From a virus, in IMG/VR virus record IMGVR_UViG_3300035670_010208, positions 1 through 63,037 of that record: a stretch of DNA of 63,037 nt. One strand, given 5' to 3'. This document shows, piece by piece, positions 27,130-35,802 of this stretch. Within the stretch, counting starts at the first letter, position 1. Each line of letters begins with the position of its first letter. Both the position numbers and the translations under genes were made by a program. The notes under the pieces are model-generated. The model had not been told where the DNA came from. It ran no database searches and saw only the letters and a list, made by a program, of their open reading frames with translations.

Positions 27130-27642
27130 ATGGCAGGAAATTTTTGGTCATCAGTAGAATCACAGCCTAAAAGACAGTTTACTTTCGTAGTAGATATGGG
27201 AGATATTCCAAGATTTGCCGTAGCTACAGCAAAAAAACCAAGCCTAACAGTTGAAATGGCAGAAGTGTCTTGGTTGAATCATACTTTTAAATATCCAGGT
27301 AGAGTAAAATGGAACGACATATCTATGACGTTCTATGATCCTATAAATCCAGATGTAGCTAAATCTCTTTATTTGAAGTTAAAGAATTCTGGCTATTATT
27401 GGCCTGAAACACCAGGCACTTTGCAAACTGTGTCAAAAAAAGACGTAACATTAGCGATTGGAAACGTTTTATTATCTCAGCTCGATCATTCTGGAATGGT
27501 TATAGAAACTTGGACATTAAAAAATGCATGGTTCTCGGCATTGAACTTTGGAAACCTTGACTATAAATCAAATGAAGTTATTACTATAGAGATGACACTT
27601 GTTTATGATTGGGCAGAAATAAGCGGCGTAAATAATACATAA
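27130..27642 (+). CDS. Tail tube protein, gp19-like
   Basis: The 170-aa protein has NFWSSVESQPKRQFTFVVD at the start, FKYPGRVKWNDISMTFYDP in the middle and EVITIEMTLVYDWAEI at the end, the pattern of contractile-phage tube proteins. It builds the inner tube that passes through the sheath. Size and position directly after the sheath gene match T4 gp19 (163 aa). A ribosome-binding site AAAGGGGA precedes the ATG. Confidence 0.93.
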   Translation: MAGNFWSSVESQPKRQFTFVVDMGDIPRFAVATAKKPSLTVEMAEVSWLNHTFKYPGRVKWNDISMTFYDPINPDVAKSLYLKLKNSGYYWPETPGTLQTVSKKDVTLAIGNVLLSQLDHSGMVIETWTLKNAWFSALNFGNLDYKSNEVITIEMTLVYDWAEISGVNNT

Positions 27643-27664
27643 AACTAAATCTTAAAGAGGAATA

Positions 27665-28582
27665 ATGTCAGAGAGAAATAATCAAGAAAAATTTAAAGAA
27701 ATTTTAGGGATGGCTGCAGTTAAGCCAGAAAAAAAGGTAAGACAGGCTTCCGTAGAACCTAAAGAACCAGTAGAAGTTAATTTAGATAGTTCTCATCACG
27801 ATTTTACTCTTCCTGTTTACGAAGAACTCGTAGAATTGCCATCTAAAGGATTGTGTTATAAAGAGACACATCCTTTACATGGCAAAACTCATATTGAGAT
27901 TAAACATGTATCAGGAAAAGAAGAAAAGATTCTAACAAACAAAGACTATCTTAAATCTGGTGTTGCACTATCATCGTTTGTTAAGAGTCTCATCTTAGAT
28001 GAAGACTTAAAAAAACAATCAAATTTTGATGAAATTGTTGATGCAGATAGAACTGCAATCATTCTAGCAGCACGAATATCAGCTTTCGGAAACGAATACG
28101 AAGTTGACATTACGTGTCCATCATGTTTTCATAAAGAAGAATACATGTTTGATTTGCTAGAAAATAAAAAGAATACTGGCTTTTTTGATCTTCCAGAAGA
28201 AGAAAAAGAAGGGATTGAGTACGTAGGAGGTGGTCTTTTCAAGTTTACTCTTCCCACTTCTGGCCTATCTGTGACTACTAGAATAAGCACACAGAATATG
28301 GCATCAAAGATTGAAAAAATGACGGCTGCTAATAAGCCAATAGATTTTTGTGTTATTTTTACAGAATTAGTTGAAAAAATTAACGATGTAGAGCTATCAA
28401 AAGAACAGAAATCACAGGTTCATGATGCATTAAAGCTGTCAGATATTTGGGCGTTTAAGAAAATGCTAAAGAAGATATCGCCAGTGTTTTCTCTAGAGCA
28501 AGATTGGAGATGTAGCAATTGCGAACTTGAAGACCAGATGGAGGCTCCAATCACTTCACGTTTTTTATTTCCAAAATTATAA
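27665..28582 (+). CDS. gp26-like baseplate/tail assembly protein (upstream product of a -1 frameshift pair)
   Basis: The 305-aa protein has the T4-baseplate-type pattern YEELVELPSKGLCYKETHPLHGK, followed by ILTNKDYLKSGVALSSFVKSLI. It has two CxxC pairs (CPSC near residue 155 and CSNC near 287) that may bind zinc. T4 gp26 is described as a baseplate hub component or catalyst. Here the gene sits immediately before the tape measure, the position taken by tail assembly chaperones in other phages. A T_TTT_TTA slippery heptamer lies at 28561-28567, in phase, five codons before the stop. A -1 shift would extend the protein to about 393 aa. Confidence 0.8.
   Translation: MSERNNQEKFKEILGMAAVKPEKKVRQASVEPKEPVEVNLDSSHHDFTLPVYEELVELPSKGLCYKETHPLHGKTHIEIKHVSGKEEKILTNKDYLKSGVALSSFVKSLILDEDLKKQSNFDEIVDADRTAIILAARISAFGNEYEVDITCPSCFHKEEYMFDLLENKKNTGFFDLPEEEKEGIEYVGGGLFKFTLPTSGLSVTTRISTQNMASKIEKMTAANKPIDFCVIFTELVEKINDVELSKEQKSQVHDALKLSDIWAFKKMLKKISPVFSLEQDWRCSNCELEDQMEAPITSRFLFPKL
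28561..28567 (+). promoter_or_regulatory. Candidate -1 ribosomal frameshift site T_TTT_TTA
   Basis: The heptamer T TTT TTA is read in the zero frame as ..T TTT TTA, the same slippery sequence as HIV gag-pol. The -1 frame is open from 28531 to 28845. An SD-like GGAGG at 28540-28544 lies 16 bases upstream, somewhat farther than in the bacterial dnaX site. No strong downstream structure is obvious. Confidence 0.65.
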
Positions 28583-28845
28583 GAAAATTTAATCTTGTTC
28601 CAGAAGAAAATGGATCAGAAATATCTTGGTTCTGCACATTCTTCATGAAACAAGATTGGATTCTTCCAATTAGCATCGTTGATGACTATAACGCAAATCT
28701 ACATGAAGCAATAAATGAAATGATATGCGAGCATAATTGGAGGCTCTATGAGATACTAAGTTTGCCAATTGGACTTAGAAATTTTCATAAAAATTGTATA
28801 AACAATAGAGTTCAAAGAAAAAACGATCAAATGTCCGAAAAGTGA
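28567..28845 (+). CDS. 3' extension in the -1 frame (tail assembly chaperone-like)
   Basis: This frame follows the slippery site and runs about 92 codons to 28845. It reads ISKIIRKFNLVPEENG, ISWFCTFFMKQDWILP, then a helical end with ICEHNWRLYEILSLPIGLRNF. The internal ATG at 28645 has no ribosome-binding site, which argues against independent translation. The helical E-x-x-x-L-P pattern at the end resembles the second half of gpG-T-type tail chaperones. The segment is followed by a terminator and then by the tape measure gene, the classic order for such a pair. Confidence 0.65.
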   Translation: MSKIIRKFNLVPEENGSEISWFCTFFMKQDWILPISIVDDYNANLHEAINEMICEHNWRLYEILSLPIGLRNFHKNCINNRVQRKNDQMSEK

Positions 28846-28849
28846 AAAA

Positions 28850-28876
28850 AAACACCCCAGATTTTCTGGGGTTTTT
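28850..28876 (+). terminator. Rho-independent terminator before the tape measure gene
   Basis: A 7-bp stem ACCCCAG/CTGGGGT, extendable by flanking A-T pairs, encloses a 5-base loop (ATTTT) and runs into five T's. It probably lowers transcription into the tape measure gene relative to the tube and sheath genes. Confidence 0.85.
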
Positions 28877-28910
28877 GCTATTTATATTGTAAAATTATAG
28901 GATTTACCAA

Positions 28911-31553
28911 ATGGCAGCTCCACCACCAAATAATGATTACGCTCAAGAAACACAGAAGCTTAAAGAAGTAAATGAATTTATAGAAAAAGCTTTTGAGAAT
29001 ACAGAAAAAATGAGCGAAAAGCTAAAGAATAGCATTAAGGAACTAGCCGAAAGGGCGAAAGAGGCAGGAGCTTTTATAGAAAAAGCAAAATCAGGCTTTC
29101 AGGGTGATGAATTACTAGAAAGAGTTGGAAGAACTGCTCAAAAAGTGCTTGAGGCAGCAACCAAAGAAAACATACAAAAATCACAAGAGTTAATAGAGTT
29201 AGCCAAACAAAGAATAGAGCTTGAAGAAAAAATAGCGACTTTAACCATAGGTAGCAAGGAAAGAGAGGAAGAAGAAAAAGCGTTAGATGATCTTGAAAAA
29301 AATTCAAAAACAAAGAAGGCTGCTTTAGAAGAAAACGAAAAAAAACTTAAAAACCTTCAAGCTCTTTCTGAAAAATATAGCAAAAATGTTTATGGTGTAT
29401 TTCAAAACTATTTAGGGATTAAAGATTTAACTAAAACAGGTTTCACCACTATGTTTCAAAACATAGAAATTGGTGGTGTCAAAATGACAAAATTTAGATT
29501 GCTTTTAAATGAGGCAAAAGATGCTTTTGTTAAGCTGGTAAATCCACTAAATCTCATAAACAACATTTTGAACGTAATGTCTATTAATACATTAAAAGCT
29601 GTCAAACAGTGGGACAGCATGATAAATGAATTCGAAAGAGCTACAGGTATCGTGAATCAATATGATGATTTGTTGTTTTCTCTTTGGAGAAACAATTTAG
29701 ATTTAGGTGTCTCTGCTGAAAAAGCTGGGCAAGCCTACAAAGTTCTTATAAATGAATTTATTGGATTTACTTCTGTTTCTAAGGAAAACAAAGAGAAGAT
29801 GGGTGACATGTTGGTCATCATGGATAGGCTTGGTGTGTCCTTTGAAGATTTTACGAAAACCACATCTTTTATGATGGATGTTTTAGGTCAATCTTTTGAA
29901 TCTGTATCCAAGTTTAGAGGTGAACTAATGGGTCTAGCAGATCAAATGGGTTTACCTCTACAGCAAGTATTCAAAGGTTTTAATGAAGCTGCCCCTAAAT
30001 TAACAAAATGGGGAAATGAAGCCACAGAAGTGTTTAAAAAGCTAATAGTTCAAGCAAAAGGTCTTAGGCTTTCGACAAGTGAACTTTTGGCTGTCGTAGA
30101 AAATTTTGACACCTTCGATGAAGCTGTTCCAAAAGTTGCAAGACTAAACGCTATTTTGGGTGGTCCATATCTAAACACCATCGAAATGATGAAGATGAAA
30201 GAGGACGAGAGAGCAGAGGCTATGATTAAGGCTTTTCATGCTTCTGGTAAAATGTGGGAGACTCTTTCTGCTCAAGAGAAACAAGCTGTTGCGAGAGCTG
30301 CTGGCATTAATGACTTAACTGTTGCACAGAGGATGTTTACGCAATCAATCGAAGAACACAGAAAAGCTCTACAGGGTTCAGCTGTATCAGAAGAAGAGGC
30401 AAAAACAAGAGCAGAGGCTACACTAGCAATTCAGGAAAAACTTGCAAGCATAGCTTCTGCGTTTGCTGTTTTGGTAAGACCAATAGTGGCAGTTATTGAT
30501 CAACTTCTAACTTGGTTCTTACAATTTAATGATTGGGTTGGAGGGTATCTTCCAGAGATATTGCTTGGAGGGCTAACCGCGATATGGTTTTTTACTGGTG
30601 GATTGAAAAAGGCTTTTACATGGTTTAAGGAATTGTTTTCTGGTGGTGGCGAAGAAGGTGGTGGAATATTTAAGAGTATAGGAAATTTCTTTAAAAATAC
30701 TGGAGAGTTAGTTAAAAAAGGTGGCGTTGCAATAATTGATGCGCTTAAAGGAATTGGTGGAAAAGTTACTGAATTTATGAAAAGTTTCGGCCCTAAATTT
30801 GTTGAAGGTGCTGGAAAAATAATAAGTGCAATCGGAAATGTTTTGAAAACAGCAGGAACTGCTTTAATAAACGGTATTGGTGCTGTAGGGAAAGCGTTAG
30901 TTACAAATGCTCCGTATATAATATTAGGTGCTGCTGTTATTGCAGCGTCAATAGCAATATTGGCAGCAGGACTTAAGGCTCTTGCTTGGGGTATTGAAGC
31001 AGTAGATAAAGCATTTTCTGGTGTAGCAAAAGAGCAAGCAAGAGTTGATATGATAAAAGACATGCTTCAGTTTGGCGACGCAGAATCTAGACTAGAAGGT
31101 TTATCAAAAGGTTTAGAAAGTGTTGTAGAAAGTTTTACTAAATTTGGAGATATACCAAGCGACAGCATAGACAATGTGGAATCAATAATGAAATCGTTGA
31201 AAGAAAGTCTGCCAGAGATGGCAACTATGAAAATTGGAGCGCAAGTAATTCCATTCTTAGAATCATTAGGAAATATAGTACAACCACTGTCGGTTTCTTC
31301 AGAAAATACTTCAAAAGTTTTTGAAAACGTAAAGACTCAAATAAAAGAAATTGCAGCAATCAAGCCAGATAAAGAGACAGTGCAGGCCCTTAAAGAACTT
31401 GCATCAATCATGAAAGCCCAAACAGAAGCTAAACCAATGACATTTACAGCAGAAATAAACGATCATATTCTTGCTAAGTTTGTTACAAAAACAATGAATA
31501 GTGCAATCACTCCAAACACTCAAGCAGGAAAGACAATAAATCCAGTTCTATAA
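28911..31553 (+). CDS. Tape measure protein
   Basis: The 880-aa protein has a long charged coiled coil (about residues 10-160), a conserved central part and two strongly hydrophobic segments. These lie at about 540-560 (EILLGGLTAIWFFTGG) and 665-690 (APYIILGAAVIAASIAILAAG), and glycine-rich stretches surround them. Coiled coil plus hydrophobic segments is the usual tape measure composition. The protein sets tail length and is ejected with DNA. The position after the tube/gp26-like genes and before the baseplate genes supports the call. Confidence 0.85.
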   Translation: MAAPPPNNDYAQETQKLKEVNEFIEKAFENTEKMSEKLKNSIKELAERAKEAGAFIEKAKSGFQGDELLERVGRTAQKVLEAATKENIQKSQELIELAKQRIELEEKIATLTIGSKEREEEEKALDDLEKNSKTKKAALEENEKKLKNLQALSEKYSKNVYGVFQNYLGIKDLTKTGFTTMFQNIEIGGVKMTKFRLLLNEAKDAFVKLVNPLNLINNILNVMSINTLKAVKQWDSMINEFERATGIVNQYDDLLFSLWRNNLDLGVSAEKAGQAYKVLINEFIGFTSVSKENKEKMGDMLVIMDRLGVSFEDFTKTTSFMMDVLGQSFESVSKFRGELMGLADQMGLPLQQVFKGFNEAAPKLTKWGNEATEVFKKLIVQAKGLRLSTSELLAVVENFDTFDEAVPKVARLNAILGGPYLNTIEMMKMKEDERAEAMIKAFHASGKMWETLSAQEKQAVARAAGINDLTVAQRMFTQSIEEHRKALQGSAVSEEEAKTRAEATLAIQEKLASIASAFAVLVRPIVAVIDQLLTWFLQFNDWVGGYLPEILLGGLTAIWFFTGGLKKAFTWFKELFSGGGEEGGGIFKSIGNFFKNTGELVKKGGVAIIDALKGIGGKVTEFMKSFGPKFVEGAGKIISAIGNVLKTAGTALINGIGAVGKALVTNAPYIILGAAVIAASIAILAAGLKALAWGIEAVDKAFSGVAKEQARVDMIKDMLQFGDAESRLEGLSKGLESVVESFTKFGDIPSDSIDNVESIMKSLKESLPEMATMKIGAQVIPFLESLGNIVQPLSVSSENTSKVFENVKTQIKEIAAIKPDKETVQALKELASIMKAQTEAKPMTFTAEINDHILAKFVTKTMNSAITPNTQAGKTINPVL

Positions 31554-31566
31554 TAAAGGATAAAAT

Positions 31567-32586
31567 ATGAGCAATTCAGAGCCAGGCTATATTACCACAT
31601 CTAGAGCAAGTGGACTTGTGTTGGAATTTCAATATATGGCAGCTAAAGAGAACACTCAACAAGCTGGAGTTTTAAGGCCTAAATCTGTAAAGTTTTCGGC
31701 AATGTTGAAATCTATCTCAGATCAGTATGAATCTTCATGGGAATCTGAGGATGTCTGGGGCAGGATGGATGGTATTTATAATTATCAAAACACAAAAAGA
31801 AAATACAACCTTACATGGGATATTCCTGCCTGGGATTTAGCTGAAGCAAAAGATAACTTAAGAAATGTTGGCATCCTTGCAAACTTTCTGTACCCAGGAA
31901 TAACATCAAATCTTTTTACAAAACCAAATGGACAGGGTGGTCAACTGTTTAAAGCAAATATAACAGATATAAAGTCGCCACCTATTCTTACATTAAAATA
32001 CGGAAACCTAATAAGAGATGTAAATACAGGTGGAGGGCTTTATGGATTTATTGACGGTGGTTTTTCTGTAAACATGAAAGTAGAACAAGGAATGTTCGCA
32101 GAATCATGGGGAGCAGAAGGGCAACTTGTTAACAAGGGGTTAGAGGCATATCATCAAAGAAGAGACTATCTTAACCTTTATCCAAAAATGATAGAATTAA
32201 GCATTTCATATAGAGTTCTCCATAGCCATAAGTTAGGGTTTGACATTCAGACAAATCAGGTAGATGATCAATCTGTTGATATGTTCCCATATGGTTTTGA
32301 CAGAAATGTTATATTAGATCAGCCACAAGGGGAATTATCAGAAGTGCCAGAAGAAACGTCTCCATTGTTGGAAAGCTTTACTGTTTCTAGCGATTGGGCA
32401 GCTGTAAAAGATTATTCAGGAGATGGTGTTGAAAACAATCAGACTTCCGGTCTTTCCGTAGCAGAGGCTAGAAAACAAGAAGAAGATCTTAAAGCTCTTG
32501 AAATAGACGGCAACAGAAGAACGCTATACAGAACAAATAATGGATTTATGAATGTACCAGTGCAGAATAGACCAAATGGAGAATAA
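31567..32586 (+). CDS. Baseplate/tail-tube junction protein (gp48/54 position)
   Basis: The 339-aa protein starts MSNSEPGYITTSRASG and contains LRPKSVKFSAMLKSISDQY, KRKYNLTWDIPAWDLAEAK and PPILTLKYGNLI, with GAEGQLVNKGLEAYHQRRDY later. The beta-rich pattern resembles tube-fold proteins that cap the baseplate and start tube assembly. I cannot identify it to a single T4 gene. It is translated just downstream of the tape measure with AAAGGAT as ribosome-binding site. The last 70 residues are charged and may be flexible. Confidence 0.6.
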   Translation: MSNSEPGYITTSRASGLVLEFQYMAAKENTQQAGVLRPKSVKFSAMLKSISDQYESSWESEDVWGRMDGIYNYQNTKRKYNLTWDIPAWDLAEAKDNLRNVGILANFLYPGITSNLFTKPNGQGGQLFKANITDIKSPPILTLKYGNLIRDVNTGGGLYGFIDGGFSVNMKVEQGMFAESWGAEGQLVNKGLEAYHQRRDYLNLYPKMIELSISYRVLHSHKLGFDIQTNQVDDQSVDMFPYGFDRNVILDQPQGELSEVPEETSPLLESFTVSSDWAAVKDYSGDGVENNQTSGLSVAEARKQEEDLKALEIDGNRRTLYRTNNGFMNVPVQNRPNGE

Positions 32587-32588
32587 CA

Positions 32589-32927
32589 ATGTCAAGAGAT
32601 TCATCCAGAAAAGTTTCGCAAATAAACATAGATACATATCAAGAAATGCTTCAAAACAGAAGCATAAAAAGTGCAAATATTTATGAGTCCATGGAGCTTT
32701 ATTACCCAACTAAGTCGCAGCTAAAAAACGTAACAATGATACAAGAAACATGGAAAGATGGAGATAGATTTTATAAATATGCAAATATATATTACTCAGA
32801 TCCGTCTTTATGGTACATAATTGCCTTCATTAACAACGCTCCAACAGATTCTCATGTGGTGCTTGGGCAAAATATACTAATACCAACACCAGCAGAACTT
32901 GTACTGAAGTACATACACAACAAATAA
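32589..32927 (+). CDS. Baseplate protein with LysM-like end, gp53-like
   Basis: The 112-aa protein ends SDPSLWYIIAFINNAPTDSHVVLGQNILIPTPAEL. The pattern W-Y-I-I-A-x-x-N...G-x-x-I-x-I-P is the LysM-like element found in gp53-type wedge proteins and tail protein X. The upstream TWKDGDRFYKYANIYY segment matches the usual lead-in. It begins 2 bases after the stop of the previous gene. A baseplate role follows from family and position. Confidence 0.7.
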   Translation: MSRDSSRKVSQINIDTYQEMLQNRSIKSANIYESMELYYPTKSQLKNVTMIQETWKDGDRFYKYANIYYSDPSLWYIIAFINNAPTDSHVVLGQNILIPTPAELVLKYIHNK

Positions 32928-32938
32928 GGAATTTAAAA

Positions 32939-33253
32939 ATGTCTAAATTTAATATTATTTTTGAAAATGTTGATTTAACTTTGCCAAATGCAGAATGGAT
33001 AAATATGTTTGGTGATTTTGTCAAAAAATATGTTACAGGAGAACAAACTGACTTACAAAATAAAGCAAAAATAAAAGGAACAAGAGATCAGATTAATTCA
33101 TTCATGGAAGCTCTAAAACAAGAAAGGAAATATTTCCTACTTGCTCAAAAAGAAGGCGCTATGAGCAGAGATCTAATGGAGCAAGAAAATGTTGTTAAGA
33201 AAGCTGTAGAAACTTTTGAGCAAATTACAAAGATACCATGGCCAATTAGGTAA
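32939..33253 (+). CDS. Small hypothetical baseplate-region protein
   Basis: The 104-aa protein starts MSKFNIIFENVDLTLPNAEW and is helical and charged thereafter. It lies between the gp53-like gene and a large baseplate-type gene with 5-11 base gaps, so it is almost certainly part of the tail operon. I recognise no family. It could be a small baseplate subunit or chaperone. Confidence 0.6.
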   Translation: MSKFNIIFENVDLTLPNAEWINMFGDFVKKYVTGEQTDLQNKAKIKGTRDQINSFMEALKQERKYFLLAQKEGAMSRDLMEQENVVKKAVETFEQITKIPWPIR

Positions 33254-33258
33254 AAAAA

Positions 33259-35793
33259 ATGTCAGCAAACGTAGCGTTAAATGAAACAAAACAAAATATC
33301 TTATTAAGAAACTGTAAAAAAATTTCAGACTTCTTAAACAGAAGAGGTGCGGACGCAACGTCCAGAGTTCAATCAAGAGGGTTTTATACCTTACAAATAA
33401 ACGAACCAGAGCTTGCTATAAATAAAATTACAGGAATAGATCCTAAGTATGCTGCTAGATTTATAAATATGAAAAATCTAGAAAGAAATTTTCTAGTGCC
33501 CATATTAGAAATATCAAGAGTTGCATCTGATGGAATAGAAACGCCAATTCAATTTACTGGACATTTTACTGAAGAATATGTCAATTTTATGCAAGATCCA
33601 AAAATTGATGTACTTTCTCAAGATGGTGCGCCTGTATCTGGTTGCGGCATAAAAAGACTTACAATAGAAGAAAGACCAGAGAACTTAGCGGACGTAAACA
33701 TAAAAGCAACAATGGAACTTGTTTTTGAGAACGCAGCAGCGCTACTTCAATCGAACATCAGAGAGCTAATAACAGTTCCAAAAAAAATGACAAAAGAAGA
33801 TCCTCTAGACTATAGACTAAGAGTGAGAGTGGGATGGAGGGTCCCAGAGGATGTATCTGGATATATAGATGATGAATTTAAGGAAGCTATTGATAAATGT
33901 AATAAGTTGTACTTGTTTGAATTAATTGGACACAATCTTTCATTTAAATCAAATGGTAAAATAAGTTTAACTATAAACTATCAGGGTGCGCTTGAGGCGG
34001 CATTCGAATCAGAAAGAGCTGATATTTTAAGTTTGGACAATTTTGAATATAGATTTTATACTCTAACAAAAGATGTTTTTGTTGCTTTAGAAAACTACAA
34101 AAAAGAGAAAAAAGAACTTGAAGATCTTTTGAAAAAAAAGGATGAAATATACACTAATAGCAGTCAATTTGAAATTGAAAGAAAAGTCAAAGAAATTGAC
34201 TCTAAAATTAAAACAAAAGAAGAAGAAATTCAAAAATCAAAGAAAACTTTATTAAACTTTACTTATTCAAAATTTTTAAATAAACTGTATAAAAATAGTT
34301 TTCTTTATACTATAGAAATTGAAGAAGAATGGTTTAAAACGCAACCTTTCAAAAGCCTTAATGATCTTGCGCAAACGCTTATTTCTGCTACAAACTTTGG
34401 TCTTGAGGCAGCTGGTAGCACCTCTACATACAGTCTTCTAGATCTAGCAATACCAGGAGCAACATCTCAGGACTTCTTGACAAAAGATCCAGAGGTAGAG
34501 AAAAGACCGATTGGAGATATTCGTCCAGAAAATGGGCAAGCGACACCAAATGTTGTAAGTGTAACTGATTCAGAAATAGAGTTTAACGGCACAGATCCTG
34601 ATGGCACAGGAGAAGAGCCAGATCCTGACGAAGACGAGGTTGATGAAGATAAAGTAAAAATAGCTTTTTTTACATACGGCGACCTAATTGAAAGCATAGT
34701 AGATACATTGTTAGTTGGAAATTTAGAGCAATATAAAATTGTATTAGGTTCTATAAGATATTACAATAACAAAGATCAGACAACTTCTCTGATAAATTTA
34801 GCTGATATTCCAATATCTGTCGATCTTTTTAATCAATGGTTTTTTAACACTGTTATAAAAGAAAGAAGAGAGACAATGTTTTTAAAACAGTTTATAATAG
34901 AAAGTTTGCAAACTCTGATAACTCCACTACTTGGATTTAAGAACTCAGCAGGGCAGCCATTGTTTGGAAACTTTGCACCAGATATTACAATCATCACATC
35001 TACAGAAAATATTTCTCTGAGAAACTTTGATTCAAAAGTGTTATCAGAAACCGATCTTAAAAATATTATAAGAACATCAGAAAAAGATATAAAAAAATCA
35101 CAAAAAACATATCAATATATGATTGTAAATTTATTGTGGCCTCCTCCGGGTACATTAAAAGGAAAATTTGAAGACGATTTAGAAAATGGCATACAGCATA
35201 TAAGGCTTGGACAAACAGATGGTATACTTAGAAATATATCTTTTGAAAAAACAGATTTCTCTGAATATCGTTCTGCAAGAATGGTAGGAGATCAACTAAA
35301 TACAGCTGGTCAAATACTAAGAGAACAATATGACTGCACTGTTAACGTCATAGGGAATCCTTTGTTTCATAACGGATCTTATTTTTATGTAGACTCTGTG
35401 TACATGGGAGATATAGGAAGAGCCGCACAGAACATATTAGGAGTTGGTGGTTATTATTTGATAAACGGAATAGAAACAACTATTTATCCGCATAAGTATG
35501 ACATGACAGTAAAAGGTTTCTGGCAATTTGCTGGGACTGAGTTTTATGGAACACAGGCAGATATGATAAACGGACAAGAAGGAAGGGGTGCCGTAAGAAC
35601 AGACCTTAAGAGACAAATTGGAAATATTGATAATGCTGTAACTTCTGCACAAACACCAGTTCAAGCGATAGAAAACACACAGCCACCACCTGTTACTATT
35701 GTGCCTGGTCGGTTTGAACAACAAGGACCACTTACCGAACAAGAGAAAGAGCAGCAAAAATTAGATGACGCTCAAGCCGCTGCGATTTTTTAA
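33259..35793 (+). CDS. Large baseplate-type virion protein
   Basis: The 844-aa protein has a beta-rich N-terminal part (about residues 1-265), a coiled coil (about 275-340, lysine/glutamate heptads), an acidic linker (EEPDPDEDEVDEDK at about 455-470) and a C-terminal domain containing YFYVDSVYMGDIGRAAQNIL and GGYYLINGIETTIYPHKYDM. The latter resembles hub-like tail proteins. The C-terminal tail is Gln-rich. Length and order suggest a baseplate hub or central protein. No lysozyme domain is seen. Confidence 0.6.
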   Translation: MSANVALNETKQNILLRNCKKISDFLNRRGADATSRVQSRGFYTLQINEPELAINKITGIDPKYAARFINMKNLERNFLVPILEISRVASDGIETPIQFTGHFTEEYVNFMQDPKIDVLSQDGAPVSGCGIKRLTIEERPENLADVNIKATMELVFENAAALLQSNIRELITVPKKMTKEDPLDYRLRVRVGWRVPEDVSGYIDDEFKEAIDKCNKLYLFELIGHNLSFKSNGKISLTINYQGALEAAFESERADILSLDNFEYRFYTLTKDVFVALENYKKEKKELEDLLKKKDEIYTNSSQFEIERKVKEIDSKIKTKEEEIQKSKKTLLNFTYSKFLNKLYKNSFLYTIEIEEEWFKTQPFKSLNDLAQTLISATNFGLEAAGSTSTYSLLDLAIPGATSQDFLTKDPEVEKRPIGDIRPENGQATPNVVSVTDSEIEFNGTDPDGTGEEPDPDEDEVDEDKVKIAFFTYGDLIESIVDTLLVGNLEQYKIVLGSIRYYNNKDQTTSLINLADIPISVDLFNQWFFNTVIKERRETMFLKQFIIESLQTLITPLLGFKNSAGQPLFGNFAPDITIITSTENISLRNFDSKVLSETDLKNIIRTSEKDIKKSQKTYQYMIVNLLWPPPGTLKGKFEDDLENGIQHIRLGQTDGILRNISFEKTDFSEYRSARMVGDQLNTAGQILREQYDCTVNVIGNPLFHNGSYFYVDSVYMGDIGRAAQNILGVGGYYLINGIETTIYPHKYDMTVKGFWQFAGTEFYGTQADMINGQEGRGAVRTDLKRQIGNIDNAVTSAQTPVQAIENTQPPPVTIVPGRFEQQGPLTEQEKEQQKLDDAQAAAIF

Positions 35794-35802
35794 AAATAAA
35801 TT

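Noticed and set aside
28645-28845. Independent 66-aa gene starting at the ATG at 28645
   Set aside because: No ribosome-binding site precedes the ATG, and the frame is open upstream to the slippery site, so I describe it as a frameshift extension instead.
30500-31063. 187-codon open frame antisense to the tape measure gene
   Set aside because: It lies wholly inside the tape measure gene on the opposite strand, and its Pro/Ala/Ile-rich content mirrors the sense codons. No ribosome-binding site.
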